DNA of 64,000 nt from Catellatospora tritici (GCF_019083965.1 NZ_JAHRCY010000010.1:248001-312000); one strand, 5' to 3'; positions 1-8,236 are shown, counted from the first letter of the stretch. Numbers and translations: made by a program. The notes: generated from the letters alone by a model not told the origin.

Positions 1-394
1 TGACGAACCGGCACAGGTGCTCGAAGTCGCGCGGCACCAGCACGTTGTCGATGAGGTAGTCGACCACGCGGCGGCTGGTCGACGACAGCCGCGGCTGCTG
101 CACCGTGCGCGGGCCGGAAATCTCGGCCTGACCGCCCGGCACCGCCACCGGCTGCAGTGCGCTCCAGTGCTCGGCGGGCACGCCGTCGACCAGCCGGAAG
201 ATGTCGAAGCCGGTGAAACCGGGCCCCATGTTCGGGTAGAGGCTGTGCACGGCTACCACGTCGCCGCAGGTGAGCACGCGTACGCACACACAGCCGCCGT
301 CGGCGGCCCAATCCGCGAGCAGGTCCCCGGCCGAGGGGGTCACTTCCTGTCGCTGCTGCGTCACCGCGGTACGGGACCGGTGCTCTGCCCTCAT
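1..394 (-). CDS. SnoaL-like (NTF2 superfamily) protein, 3' part cut off by window edge
   Basis: The reading frame starts at an ATG (394) preceded by a GGGAGG ribosome site and runs leftward off the window with no stop, giving about 131 visible residues. The segment reading YPNMGPGFTGFDIFRLVDG followed by AEHWSALQP matches the SnoaL-like/NTF2-like fold proteins, in which an FDIFR-x-DGxIxEHWD signature is typical. Such proteins form small alpha+beta barrels that bind hydrophobic ligands or act as aldol condensation or isomerase enzymes. The substrate cannot be told here. The C-terminal part is outside the window. It is divergent from the SDR gene at 525, with 130 bases between them. Confidence 0.7.
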   Translation of the reverse strand, partial: MRAEHRSRTAVTQQRQEVTPSAGDLLADWAADGGCVCVRVLTCGDVVAVHSLYPNMGPGFTGFDIFRLVDGVPAEHWSALQPVAVPGGQAEISGPRTVQQPRLSSTSRRVVDYLIDNVLVPRDFEHLCRFV

Positions 395-524
395 CGTGCC
401 TCCCGGAGGGTTCGTCTTGGCGCGTCACGCGGACGGTTACGCAGACGCCTGCGGCGCGTACCCGGCGTGAGCGCGTGCTAAACCCCGTCGGTACGGTTTT
501 CCCTCAAGCTACGTGGAGGAAGCC

Positions 525-1298
525 ATGAGCAGCATCTTCGTCACGGGTTCGGCCGACGGCATCGGGCTGGAGACCGCCCGCGCGCTGCTGCGCGACGGTC
601 ATCGCGTCGTGCTGCACGCCCGCAGTGAGGCACGGGCGGCGCAGGTGCGCGCGGCGGTGCCCGAGGCCGCGGCGGTGGTCGTCGGGGACGTGTCCGAGCT
701 GACCCAGACCCGGGCCTTGGCGCTGGCCGCGAACGCGCTCGGGCCGTACGACGCGGTGATCCACAATGTGGGCGTCGGCGGCGGGTCGGCCGGACGCGAG
801 GTCACCCCGGACGGCATCGAGCGGATCTTCGCGATCAACGTGCTGGCGCCGTACCTGCTGACCGCCCTGATGCCGCCGCCGTCCCGCCTGGTCTACCTGA
901 CCTCCGGCCTGGAGGCGGGCGGCCACGCCGACCTCGACGACCCGCAGTACGAGCGCAAGCCCTGGCGCGGCATGCAGGCCTACAGCGACTCCAAAATGTA
1001 CGACGTCGTGCTGGCCTTCGCCGTGGCCCGGCGGTGGCCGGACACCCTGAGCAACGCCGTCGACCCCGGCTGGATCAAGACCCGGATGGGCGGCCCGAAC
1101 GCCCCCGACGAGCTGCCCGACGGCGCCGAGACGCAGGTGTGGCTGGCCTCGGCGCCGGAGTCGGAGGTCGGATTCACCGGCCGCTACCTCAAGCGCCGTC
1201 GCGATCTTCCGGCGAACCCGGCCGCATACGACGAATCGGTGCAGGACCGGCTGCTCGCCCTGTGCGCCGAGCTCACCGGTCAGCAGTTGGCAGGCTGA
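525..1298 (+). CDS. Short-chain dehydrogenase/reductase (SDR)
   Basis: This is a 257-residue NAD(P)-dependent oxidoreductase with a classical SDR layout. It has the cofactor loop TGSADGIG near residues 7-14, an HNVG segment near 80-83 where NNAG is usual, a Ser in YLTSG near 127, and the catalytic Y153-x3-K157 in YSDSK. The DPGWIKTRMGG segment follows the active site as in family members. I chose the ATG at 525 because GGAGGA lies just upstream; a GTG at 513 is in frame but unlikely. The substrate is unknown. It converges on the sigma/anti-sigma pair across a strong hairpin. Confidence 0.85.
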   Translation: MSSIFVTGSADGIGLETARALLRDGHRVVLHARSEARAAQVRAAVPEAAAVVVGDVSELTQTRALALAANALGPYDAVIHNVGVGGGSAGREVTPDGIERIFAINVLAPYLLTALMPPPSRLVYLTSGLEAGGHADLDDPQYERKPWRGMQAYSDSKMYDVVLAFAVARRWPDTLSNAVDPGWIKTRMGGPNAPDELPDGAETQVWLASAPESEVGFTGRYLKRRRDLPANPAAYDESVQDRLLALCAELTGQQLAG

Positions 1299-1300
1299 GC

Positions 1301-1346
1301 GTCCGCCGGGCCGGTCGCGAGAACGCCCACGACCGGCCCGACGGAC
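1301..1346. terminator. Bidirectional hairpin terminator
   Basis: Arms 1301-1317 and 1330-1346 are 17 bp with one mismatch and a 12-nt loop. The hairpin lies between the convergent SDR gene and the anti-sigma-like gene, so it probably ends both transcripts. Confidence 0.75.
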
Positions 1347-1349
1347 CGC

Positions 1350-2315
1350 TCACTGCCGGTAGACGCGCGTGGCGAACGCCGCCCCGGGTTGGGCGTCGGC
1401 ATCGGGCACGAGTTCGACGGTCAGCGACGTGCCCTTGGCACTGGCGGGCAGCCGCAGCGTGATCTTCTGCGGCGACACGTTGCACCGGAGTTCGGCGCTG
1501 TCCGAGGCGGCGCCGAGGCTGATCCGGGCGGTGACGCTGCCCGAACCGGCACAGATGACGTCCAGCCGTAGCGGCCCGGAGGTGATCGTGTTGTCGAGGT
1601 CGCGGACCGTGCTGTCCAGTTCGCCCCAGGTGGCGCCGAGGTAGGGGTTCGTGTCGAGGGACAAGACCTGCTTCGCCCGGATGACATTGGGGTTGGTGAA
1701 CATGAGCGCGATGCCCGCGTGCCCGGCGGCCTGGTCGTCCCCATGCAGCGTGATGGTCACGTCGCCGGCGATGGTCAGCTGAATGGGGCGCTCGGTGATC
1801 GTCGCGTCGCAGGGCACCATGACGTCGGTGCGGCCGTCGGGTCCCTGCCACCGCACCCGCACCTCTCCGGCGCCGCCGAGGCACAGTGCCCGCAGCTGGT
1901 ACTCGCCGACTGGCATCAGCGTCTGGTCCGGTCCGACGAAGCTGTACGTGAAGCCGTTGCTGCCCGAGGTGACCGGCCCGAACATCGTGCCGGGCCGGGT
2001 GTGTTCCGGGGTGTAGCCGAGCAGACCCAGCGCCTGCACGCCCAGCGCCTGCATCTGGTCGTCGGTCAGCGGCCGATTCGACGCCGACGCGGCGGGATCG
2101 GTCTGGCCGGGGGCGCCCCCGACGCCGAAGAGGTAGCCGCCCGCCACCAGGACGAGCCCGGTGACGACCGACAGCAGCGCCAGCCGGGCGGCGCGGCGCC
2201 GCTTGACGGTACGGCGCACCGCCACCGCACCCGGCACCACCACCTCGTGCGGCGCCTCGATCCGGAACTGGAAGAACGCCTCGGCCATCGGGTCGGACTC
2301 GGTGAGCTCAGGCAT
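1350..2315 (-). CDS. Membrane protein paired with ECF sigma factor, probable anti-sigma partner
   Basis: This 321-residue protein has a cytoplasmic N-terminus rich in charged residues (1-43), one transmembrane helix near 44-65, and a large extracytoplasmic C-terminal region of beta-rich character. Its start overlaps the end of the upstream ECF sigma gene by 8 bases, which indicates translational coupling. A single-span protein coupled to a sigma factor is the usual arrangement for an anti-sigma or sigma-modulating protein. I cannot see a zinc-binding HxxxCxxC motif of the ZAS type, so its mode of action is unclear. The extracellular part may sense an outside signal. Confidence 0.55.
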   Translation of the reverse strand: MPELTESDPMAEAFFQFRIEAPHEVVVPGAVAVRRTVKRRRAARLALLSVVTGLVLVAGGYLFGVGGAPGQTDPAASASNRPLTDDQMQALGVQALGLLGYTPEHTRPGTMFGPVTSGSNGFTYSFVGPDQTLMPVGEYQLRALCLGGAGEVRVRWQGPDGRTDVMVPCDATITERPIQLTIAGDVTITLHGDDQAAGHAGIALMFTNPNVIRAKQVLSLDTNPYLGATWGELDSTVRDLDNTITSGPLRLDVICAGSGSVTARISLGAASDSAELRCNVSPQKITLRLPASAKGTSLTVELVPDADAQPGAAFATRVYRQ

Positions 2316-2799
2316 TGCGGACCTCCTCGGCGGTCGGGGCGGACAGCTGCCCGGCCAGGGCCGTACGGGCCCGGTGCAGCCACGACTTCACGGTGCCGGT
2401 CGACACCTGCATCGACTCGGCGATGTCGGCCACCGACTGGTCGGCCAGGTAGTGCAGCACCACGGCCTGGCGGGGCTGCGGCGGCAGCGTGCGCAGCGCG
2501 GCGAACAGCGCCACCCGGTCCGGGCCGGGCTCGGCGACGTGCTCCTCCCGGTGGCGGCGCCGGAACGCGGCGGCGACCTTCAACCGCCGGAAGTGGGAGG
2601 TGGCCAGATTCCAGGCGACCCGGCGCACCCAGGCCACCGGGTCGTCGTACGCGCAGATGTCCTTCCAGCGGACCAGCGCCCGGCAGAACGCCTCCTGGGT
2701 GACGTCCTGCGCCTCCTGCCGGTCCCCGAGGTACGCGTAGAGCTGTGTCGTCACCGAGGTGAAGTGCGCCGCGTACAACTCGTCGAAGTCGTGCCCCAT
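2308..2799 (-). CDS. ECF RNA polymerase sigma factor (sigma-70 family)
   Basis: The protein has 163 residues with both ECF domains. Region 2 covers FDELYAAHF through DVTQEAFCRALVRW and VAWVRRVAWNLA. Region 4 covers LRTLPPQPRQAVVLHYLADQSVADIAESMQVSTGTVKSWLHRAR, a helix-turn-helix for the -35 element. I chose the ATG at 2799 because GGAGG stands 6-7 bases upstream and the protein then starts at the usual place; a longer frame to 2895 adds an unlikely Pro/Gly-rich leader. The downstream overlapping gene encodes its likely membrane partner. The target genes are unknown. Confidence 0.88.
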   Translation of the reverse strand: MGHDFDELYAAHFTSVTTQLYAYLGDRQEAQDVTQEAFCRALVRWKDICAYDDPVAWVRRVAWNLATSHFRRLKVAAAFRRRHREEHVAEPGPDRVALFAALRTLPPQPRQAVVLHYLADQSVADIAESMQVSTGTVKSWLHRARTALAGQLSAPTAEEVRNA

Positions 2800-2994
2800 G
2801 CCTGTCCTCCCCGTGCCCCCGGGAGGCATATCCCCAGGTCGACGGAGGGTACCGTGCGCCCGTGGTGGCGTCACCACCCGCGTTGTCGCGTCCATCGAGG
2901 TCGTCCTCGTCCGATTCGTGCCGACCCCCGTCGGGCCGGACGCGGACTACACGGCATCCCCCGGCATCCGGTTGCGGTCCGCGACCAGATTTCG

Positions 2995-3048
2995 ACGGCG
3001 ATTGCCGCGACCGTGGCGAAGACGGCGATTCCCGCGACCGTGGCGAAG
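2995..3048. repeat. 27-bp tandem duplication
   Basis: Units 2995-3021 and 3022-3048 (ACGGCGATTGCCGCGACCGT...) are directly adjacent and differ at one base. They lie in the intergenic region upstream of the sigma factor, just past the end of the RsbW-like gene. Confidence 0.8.
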
Positions 3049-3058
3049 CGGTCACCGG

Positions 3059-3424
3059 TCACGACAGGCGGTACTCCAACCACACGACCTTGCCGGTGCG
3101 GCCCGGCACGACGCCCCAGTCCGCCGAGAGCCGCTGGATCAGCCCGAGGCCGAACCCGCCGTCGATTCCGGCCGGGCGGGGGACGGGCGGTCGCGGATCG
3201 CGGTCGGTGACCTCGATGCGCACGCCCGCGTCGGTGCGCACCAGCCGGATCGCGACCGCGCCGCCGCCGTGCTGGACGGCGTTGCCGACCAGTTCGGAGG
3301 TCAGGATCAGCACGTCACCGCCCGGATCGGGCAGCGCCCACGCGCTCAGTTGGGTACGCACGAAGTGCCGCGCCATCGTCGCGCTGCCTGCCCCGCCGGG
3401 CAGCCGGATGGCCGCGGCGTTCAC
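3059..3424 (-). CDS. ATP-binding RsbW-like (HATPase_c) regulatory protein
   Basis: This is a 121-residue stand-alone GHKL ATPase domain. The N-box is visible in LTSELVGNAVQHGGG (about 41-55), the G1 box is D-x-G-x-G-like in PRPAGIDGGFGLGLI, and a final beta strand ends in VVWLEYRL. Actinomycetes carry many such small proteins. They act as anti-sigma serine kinases or regulators of anti-anti-sigma proteins, and the substrate of this one cannot be inferred. The start at 3424 fits the family, with the sequence opening at the first helix. It lies in the same direction as the ECF pair but is separated by about 260 bases. Confidence 0.75.
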   Translation of the reverse strand: MNAAAIRLPGGAGSATMARHFVRTQLSAWALPDPGGDVLILTSELVGNAVQHGGGAVAIRLVRTDAGVRIEVTDRDPRPPVPRPAGIDGGFGLGLIQRLSADWGVVPGRTGKVVWLEYRLS

Positions 3425-3676
3425 GGCGCGCCTCCGTCTGTCGGGCCGTGGCCGGTGCGCGTCCGCGCCTCATGCCAAGCCATGTCCGCTACTCCGTCCT
3501 TGCTCCTCCACCCGCCAGGAGGGATTCGACGCCCGGCGGGCTTCGGATTGCCGTCGCCTCACCGGCTAATTCTACGCAGATATCGACGCAATTTTGCGAA
3601 TCGGCTGCGTGGCCCGGTCGGCAGGGCGCACGATCCAGGGGTTGGCGCGAGTCGGGGTGGGAACCGGGAGGTAGCC

Positions 3677-3964
3677 ATGGGATTCGACGAGAAGCTCAGC
3701 AACGTGTCGCGGCGGTTCGCCGGTCGCGCCACCCATCTGGCCGGAAGGCTCACCGGCAACACGCACTGGGAGATGTCCGGCTACGCCATCTGGGCGTCGG
3801 CGGTCGAGGAGGAGATCCGGGAGAAGGGCAAGGACGCGCACAAGGCCGTGGCCGCCATCGAGCGGTACGAGGACGAGCTGCGCGCCCGCACCCCGGCCGT
3901 CGGCGGTCTCACCCCACCCGCGGCCACCCCGGTCGCCCAGTCGACGACACCAGCCGACGCCTGA
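3677..3964 (+). CDS. Small hydrophilic protein, weakly CsbD-like
   Basis: The protein has 95 residues and starts at an ATG with GGGAGG upstream. The first half (GFDEKLSNVSRRFAGRATHL, then AGRLTGNTHWEMSGYAIWA) is a charged helical segment that loosely recalls the CsbD stress-protein pattern, in which a helix is followed by LTGD-x-x-x-EG. The C-terminal third is Pro/Thr/Ala rich and probably disordered. The resemblance is weak and the function is unknown. It converges on the argP gene with only 5 bases between the two stop codons. Confidence 0.5.
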   Translation: MGFDEKLSNVSRRFAGRATHLAGRLTGNTHWEMSGYAIWASAVEEEIREKGKDAHKAVAAIERYEDELRARTPAVGGLTPPAATPVAQSTTPADA

Positions 3965-3969
3965 CCCGG

Positions 3970-4857
3970 TCAGTCCAGCGCGGCTTCGGCGGTGGCCCGC
4001 ACCGCCTCGGTCAGGGCGGCGAGCACGGCCGACTCCAGCCGCCAGTGCTGCCAGTACAGCGGGACGCTCACGCGACGGCCGGGGATCAGCTGCTCATAGC
4101 GCCCGGCGGCGAGATCGTCGGCACAGAAGCGCTCGGGGACCATGCCCCAGCCGAGCCCTAGCCGGATCGCCTCGTTGAAGGCCGTCACGGCCGGGATGTA
4201 GTGGATCGGCGGTTCCAGCGGCCGTCTGGTCACCGTACGCAGGAACCGGTGCTGGAGCTGGTCCTTGCGGTTGAGCACCAGCATCGGGGCGGCGGCGAGG
4301 GTCTCGGCGGTCACGCCGTCGGCGAACCAGGCGGCGCGCGTCGTCGGGGCGGCCACCGCGACGTAGTGCATCATGCCCAGCCGCTGGACCCGGCACCCCT
4401 GCACCGGAACGTGCTGGGAGGTCACCGCCGCCATCACCGTGCCGCTGCGCAGCAGGTCGGCCGTGTACTCCTGGTCGTCGGAGTGCACGTCGAACAGCAG
4501 GCGCAGCTCGGCTGGCAGCGCGGCCAGGGCGGGCAGGAACCAGGTGGCCAGCGAGTCCGCGTTGACCACGATCGCGGCCCGGGTCCAGCCGGTGTCGCGG
4601 CCGCCCCGCGCGATGTCCAGCGCTTCCCGTTCCAGCACGGCCAACTGCCCCGCCAGGCGCAGCAGCGGCTCACCCGCCTCGGTCGCCTGGCACGGCTTGG
4701 CCCGCCGGACCAGCACCTGCCCGGCCGCCTGCTCCAGCGCCTTGATCCGCTGACTGACCGCCGAGGGGGTGAGGTTGAGCGTGCGGGCAGCCGCGTCGAA
4801 GCTGCCCTCGCGGACGACCGCCGCGAGGGTCTCCAGCTGCGCCGAGTCCAGGGCCAC
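3970..4857 (-). CDS. argP: LysR-family regulator of the ArgP/LysG type
   Basis: This 295-residue LysR-type activator has an N-terminal winged helix-turn-helix (AAVVREGSFDAAARTLNLTPSAVSQRIKALE, about residues 12-42) and a C-terminal effector domain. The HTH sequence and the divergent lysE gene match the LysG/ArgP type, which senses basic amino acids such as lysine and arginine and activates their exporter. The start is a GTG. The gap to lysE contains a short palindrome that is the likely operator. Regulator and exporter together keep intracellular basic amino acids below toxic levels, for example when peptides are consumed. Confidence 0.82.
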   Translation of the reverse strand: MALDSAQLETLAAVVREGSFDAAARTLNLTPSAVSQRIKALEQAAGQVLVRRAKPCQATEAGEPLLRLAGQLAVLEREALDIARGGRDTGWTRAAIVVNADSLATWFLPALAALPAELRLLFDVHSDDQEYTADLLRSGTVMAAVTSQHVPVQGCRVQRLGMMHYVAVAAPTTRAAWFADGVTAETLAAAPMLVLNRKDQLQHRFLRTVTRRPLEPPIHYIPAVTAFNEAIRLGLGWGMVPERFCADDLAAGRYEQLIPGRRVSVPLYWQHWRLESAVLAALTEAVRATAEAALD

Positions 4858-4866
4858 GTAAGCGAT

Positions 4867-4892
4867 GCTAACGCTTGTTAAGAATCATTAGC
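4867..4892. promoter_or_regulatory. Candidate ArgP operator between argP and lysE
   Basis: GCTAA (4867-4871) and TTAGC (4888-4892) form an inverted repeat. TAACGCTTGTTA (4869-4880) is a second nested palindrome with 4-bp arms. The AT-rich site sits in the only gap between the divergent regulator and exporter genes, where LysR-type proteins bind. Confidence 0.5.
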
Positions 4893-4928
4893 TGGAGTGC
4901 AGGTCGGGCCGCCCGTACCGTCGAACGG

Positions 4929-5525
4929 GTGATCGCTTCGCTGCTCGCCGGTTTCACCTCCTCGATGGCGCTGATCGTCGCCATCGGCAGTCAGAACGCC
5001 TTCGTGCTGCGCCAGGGCCTGCGCCGCGAGCATGTGCTCGCCGTCGTGCTGACCTGCGCGCTGTCGGACGCGCTGCTGATCACGGTGGGCGTCGGTGGGC
5101 TGGGTGCGGCCGTCGCCGCCGCGCCGGGGCTGCTGACGGCGATCCGGTGGGGTGGGGCGGCGTTCCTGCTCGGGTACGCCGTGCTGGCGGCCCGCCGCGC
5201 GCTGCGCCCCGGGACGCTGGCCGCCCGCGACGGCCACGGCAGCACCCTGCGCGCCACCATGCTGGCCTGCCTGGCCTTCACCTTCCTCAACCCGCACGTG
5301 TACCTGGACACCGTGCTGCTGCTCGGCGGCCTGGCCAGCCAGCAGCAGTTCCGCTGGGTGTTCGCGGCCGGGGCGGCCCTGGCCAGCGCGGTCTGGTTCA
5401 CCGGCCTCGGCGCCGGTGCCCACCGGCTGGCCCCGGTGCTGGCCCGGCCGCTGACCTGGCGAGTGCTCGACGGCGTGATCGCCGTGACGATGACCGCGAT
5501 CGCGCTCGGCCTCCTGCTCTCCTGA
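4929..5525 (+). CDS. lysE: LysE-family basic amino acid exporter
   Basis: This is a polytopic membrane protein of about 198 residues with five or six hydrophobic segments. The LysE/ArgO signature is visible in GFTSSMALIVAIGSQNAFVLRQGLRREHV near the N-terminus and in FTFLNPHVYLDTV in the middle. It exports lysine or arginine in exchange with the proton gradient. I prefer the GTG at 4929, which places the first membrane helix at the N-terminus; a TTG at 4875 is in frame. The divergent ArgP-type regulator supports the substrate call. It is a single-gene unit followed by a dispersed palindromic element. Confidence 0.85.
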   Translation: MIASLLAGFTSSMALIVAIGSQNAFVLRQGLRREHVLAVVLTCALSDALLITVGVGGLGAAVAAAPGLLTAIRWGGAAFLLGYAVLAARRALRPGTLAARDGHGSTLRATMLACLAFTFLNPHVYLDTVLLLGGLASQQQFRWVFAAGAALASAVWFTGLGAGAHRLAPVLARPLTWRVLDGVIAVTMTAIALGLLLS

Positions 5526-5580
5526 CCCCGCCCCTGCCCCGCCCGCCCCGTCCCCGCCCCGTCGCCGCCGCCGCGGGGTA

Positions 5581-5655
5581 GGACTGCGGTTTCTGGGAAA
5601 CTGCACGAATTCCGGCCACGAAACCTGCACTTTCCCCCGAGACTGCACGAATCCC
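5581..5655. repeat. Dispersed palindromic element, family A, copy 1
   Basis: It carries ACTGCGGTTTCTGGGAAACTG, then after a spacer CTGCACTTTCCCCC and a second CTGCACGAA. The same layout recurs between genes near 25397, 26361 and 46788. It lies between the convergent lysE and isochorismatase genes. Confidence 0.65.
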
Positions 5656-5705
5656 GCGCCAGGTCGAGCACGGATGCGGGCCGGGTCGGGCGCGGACGCG
5701 GCCGG

Positions 5706-6257
5706 TCAGGCGAAGCTGATGTCGGCGGTCTCGACGGTGCCGCCGATGCGGCCGGGCGCCTGCTGGTACTGCCAGTACAGGTTGGTGTGCGCGATGACCT
5801 GGTCCGGGCTGGGGGCGCCGTACGCGGTGAGGTCCTCGGTGGTGTGTGCGTCGCCGACCAGGGTCACGTCGTAGCCGCGGGCGAACGCCCCGTGGATGGT
5901 CGAACGGATGCACGCGTCGGTCTGGGCACCGGCCACGACCAGGCGGCCCACCCCCCGCTCGGCCAGCACCTGCTCCAGCTCGGTGGCCTCGAACGAGTCG
6001 CCGAAGTTCTTGTGCACCAGCGGCTCCGCGTCCTCGCGGACCAGGTCAGGCACGTACTGCCAGGGCTCGCTGTCCTTGACCAGGTCGGCGTCGGAGTGCT
6101 GCACCCAGACCACCGGCACGTCCGCGGCGCGGGCCTTGCCCACCAGCGTGCCGATGTTGGCGATCACGTTGTCGCGGTCGTGGGCCTTGGCCACGACGCC
6201 GTTCTGCACGTCGATGACCAGCAGGGCGGTGTTGGGCCGGTCGGTCAGCGTGGTCAT
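5706..6257 (-). CDS. Isochorismatase-family cysteine hydrolase
   Basis: The protein has 183 residues and a complete catalytic triad of the isochorismatase-like fold: D16 in VIDVQNG, K83 in VHKNFGDSF, and C116 in GAQTDACIRST. Such enzymes hydrolyse amides or enol ethers (nicotinamidase, isochorismatase, carbamoyl derivatives), and the substrate is not clear here. The ATG at 6257 follows AGGAGG. It is divergent from a TetR regulator, with three tandem operators in the 129-base gap. It is therefore probably repressed by that TetR together with the FAD monooxygenase, perhaps as part of a xenobiotic response. Confidence 0.85.
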   Translation of the reverse strand: MTTLTDRPNTALLVIDVQNGVVAKAHDRDNVIANIGTLVGKARAADVPVVWVQHSDADLVKDSEPWQYVPDLVREDAEPLVHKNFGDSFEATELEQVLAERGVGRLVVAGAQTDACIRSTIHGAFARGYDVTLVGDAHTTEDLTAYGAPSPDQVIAHTNLYWQYQQAPGRIGGTVETADISFA

Positions 6258-6331
6258 GTGACTCCTCCTGTGCTCACGGGCGTTCAGTTCCTCACCGTAG
6301 ACCCGGTCCCCGACAGCCGCGCGCGATGTGG

Positions 6332-6373
6332 CGAACATGTTCGTGACGAACTTGTTCGCCACGAACATGTTCG
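6332..6373. promoter_or_regulatory. Three tandem TetR operators at 15-bp spacing
   Basis: Three 12-bp palindromes lie at 6332-6343 (CGAACATGTTCG), 6347-6358 (CGAACTTGTTCG) and 6362-6373 (CGAACATGTTCG). Each starts exactly 15 bases after the previous one. They end 13 bases before the TetR start codon and lie upstream of the divergent isochorismatase gene, so they can control both directions. Confidence 0.85.
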
Positions 6374-6386
6374 TTATGGTGGTGGC

Positions 6387-7097
6387 ATGGCAGAGACACC
6401 AGCCCGGCGCAGCCGCCGGGAGCGTCCGGCGAAGGCGGCCCTCACCCGTGACGGCATCGTCGCCACCGCGGTCGAGCTGATGCGGACCGAGGGGCTGGAG
6501 CGGGTCACCATGCGCCGACTGGCGCAGGAGCTCGACACCGGCCCCGCCTCGCTCTACGTCTACCTCCGCAACACCGCCGAACTGCACGCGGCCGTGCTCG
6601 ACGAGCGGCTCGGCGTGGTCGACCTGGGCCCGGTGACCGCGCCGGGCGACTGGCGCGAGCGGCTGGAGCAGGTGCTGCGGTCGTACACCCGGGTGCTGCT
6701 CGAACATCCGGGGCTGGCCCAGTCGGCGCTGGTGGCCCGGCCCACCGGCGCCAACTACCTGAACCTGATCGAGGGCCTGCTGGCGCTGCTGGACGCGGGC
6801 GAGGTCCCGCCCGCACGGGCTGCCTGGGCCGTCGACCTGCTGCTGCTGCACACCACCGCCAACGCCGCCGAACACGCCACCCGCGCCCGCGCCGGCACTG
6901 CCGAGCAGGAGTGGGACGCGCTCACCGAGGCGGTGCGGGGCCTGTCCGCCGACGCCCATCCGCACCTGGCGGCCGTCGGCGACGAGCTGCTGTCCGGGCC
7001 ACCCGGCGACCGCATCACCTGGGGCCTGCGAGTCCTGATCAACGGCGTGCTGCACACGCCCCGGCCCGGCGGCGACCAACCACCGAACAGGAAGTAG
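6387..7097 (+). CDS. TetR-family transcriptional regulator
   Basis: This 236-residue repressor has an N-terminal TetR helix-turn-helix (AVELMRTEGLERVTMRRLAQELDTGPASLYVYLRN, about residues 31-65) and an all-helical ligand-binding C-terminal domain of the TetR_C type seen in tetracycline-like repressors. The ATG at 6387 follows directly after the triple operator, so autorepression is very likely. The next gene, a TetX-like FAD monooxygenase, starts 6 bases after its stop, and the two are surely co-transcribed. The inducer is unknown; an aromatic or polyketide-like compound is a reasonable guess from the target genes. Confidence 0.88.
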   Translation: MAETPARRSRRERPAKAALTRDGIVATAVELMRTEGLERVTMRRLAQELDTGPASLYVYLRNTAELHAAVLDERLGVVDLGPVTAPGDWRERLEQVLRSYTRVLLEHPGLAQSALVARPTGANYLNLIEGLLALLDAGEVPPARAAWAVDLLLLHTTANAAEHATRARAGTAEQEWDALTEAVRGLSADAHPHLAAVGDELLSGPPGDRITWGLRVLINGVLHTPRPGGDQPPNRK

Positions 7098-7103
7098 CAC
7101 CAC

Positions 7104-8231
7104 ATGACCACACACCACCCCATCGCGATCATCGGCGGCGGCCTCGGCGGCCTCACCCTGGCCCGCGTGCTGCGCGTCAACGGCATCGAGGCGGCCGTGT
7201 TCGACCTCGACGCCGACCGCAACGCCCGCCACCAGGGCGGCATCCTCGACATCCACGACGACTCCGGCCAGGCGGCACTGACCGCCGCGGGCCTGATCGA
7301 GCCGTTCCAGGCGATCATCCACCCCGGCGCCGAGGCGATGCGCGTCTACGACCGCCACGGCGTGCTGCACCGCGACGAGGAGGGCGAGTTCGGCCGCCCC
7401 GAGGTCCACCGTGGCGACCTGCGTGACCTGCTGCTCGACAGCCTGCCCGAGGGCACCGTGCGCTGGGGCGTGAAGGTCGTCGGCGCCCGGCCGCTCGGTG
7501 GCGGCCGCCACGAGGCGGCGCTGGCCGATGGCACCACCTTCACCACGGACCTGCTGGTCGGGGCCGACGGGGCCTGGTCGCGGGTGCGCCCGCTGCTGTC
7601 GGCGGCGGTCCCGGCCTACACCGGGCTGTCCTTCGTCGAGGTGCGACTGGAAGCCGCCCGGACCCGGTACCCGGACAGCTTCGCCCTGCTCAGCCCCGGA
7701 CTGACCTTCGCGCTCGGGGACGGCCGCGGCCTGCTGTCACACCGCGACCCCGACGGCTCGCTGGACGTCTACGTCGCGCTGCGCGCCCCCGCCGACTGGC
7801 TGTCCCATCTCGACTTCACCGACCCCGAGACGGTGAGGAAGACGCTGCTGGCATGGTTCGACGGCTGGGACGGGCGGCTGCGGGCGCTGATCGAGCGCGC
7901 CGAGGGCGAACTGGTGCCGCGGCAGATCCACGCGCTGCCGGTCGGCCACCGCTGGGACCGCGTCCCCGGGGTGACCCTGCTCGGCGACGCCGCGCACCTG
8001 ATGTCCCCGTTCGCCGGGGAGGGCGCCAACCTGGCCATGCTCGACGGCGCCGAACTGGGGCAGGCACTGGTCGCGCACCCCGGCGACACCGAGGCGGCGC
8101 TGGCGGCGTACGAGGAGCGGCTGTTCCCGCGGAGTGAGGAGTCGGCTGCGCAGTCGGCGGCGAGCCTGGAGATCTGCTTCGCCCCGGACGCCCCGCAGGG
8201 GCTGCTGGACATGTTCGCCGCGATGGACTGA
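7104..8231 (+). CDS. FAD-dependent monooxygenase, TetX-like group A flavoprotein
   Basis: The 375-residue enzyme has the three flavoprotein hydroxylase motifs. These are the Rossmann GGGLGGL at about residues 11-17, the DG motif in LLVGADGAWSRVRP near 155, and the GD motif in LLGDAAHLMSPFAGEGANLAM near 290-310. Group A monooxygenases hydroxylate aromatic or polyketide substrates using NAD(P)H and O2. The arrangement with a TetR regulator resembles resistance or detoxification modules such as TetX, but the substrate cannot be deduced. It is co-transcribed with the TetR gene (6-base gap). A perfect 17-bp hairpin terminates it. Confidence 0.87.
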   Translation: MTTHHPIAIIGGGLGGLTLARVLRVNGIEAAVFDLDADRNARHQGGILDIHDDSGQAALTAAGLIEPFQAIIHPGAEAMRVYDRHGVLHRDEEGEFGRPEVHRGDLRDLLLDSLPEGTVRWGVKVVGARPLGGGRHEAALADGTTFTTDLLVGADGAWSRVRPLLSAAVPAYTGLSFVEVRLEAARTRYPDSFALLSPGLTFALGDGRGLLSHRDPDGSLDVYVALRAPADWLSHLDFTDPETVRKTLLAWFDGWDGRLRALIERAEGELVPRQIHALPVGHRWDRVPGVTLLGDAAHLMSPFAGEGANLAMLDGAELGQALVAHPGDTEAALAAYEERLFPRSEESAAQSAASLEICFAPDAPQGLLDMFAAMD

Positions 8232-8236
8232 GCGGG

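Noticed and set aside
17-481. Rightward open frame of 154 codons at the left end
   Set aside because: It is opposite to the SnoaL-like gene, which has a ribosome site and clear family motifs; the rightward product is Arg/His-rich noise of a high-GC shadow.
2871-3083. Leftward frame of 70 codons with a hydrophobic repeat (DRFATVAGIAVFATVAAIAVEIW)
   Set aside because: It has no ribosome site, overlaps the end of the RsbW-like gene, and the hydrophobic part is simply the product of the 27-bp tandem duplication.
3677-3964. Firm assignment to the CsbD stress family
   Set aside because: Only the LTG-N-x-x-W-E-x-SG segment is similar; length and the rest differ, so only a weak resemblance is stated.
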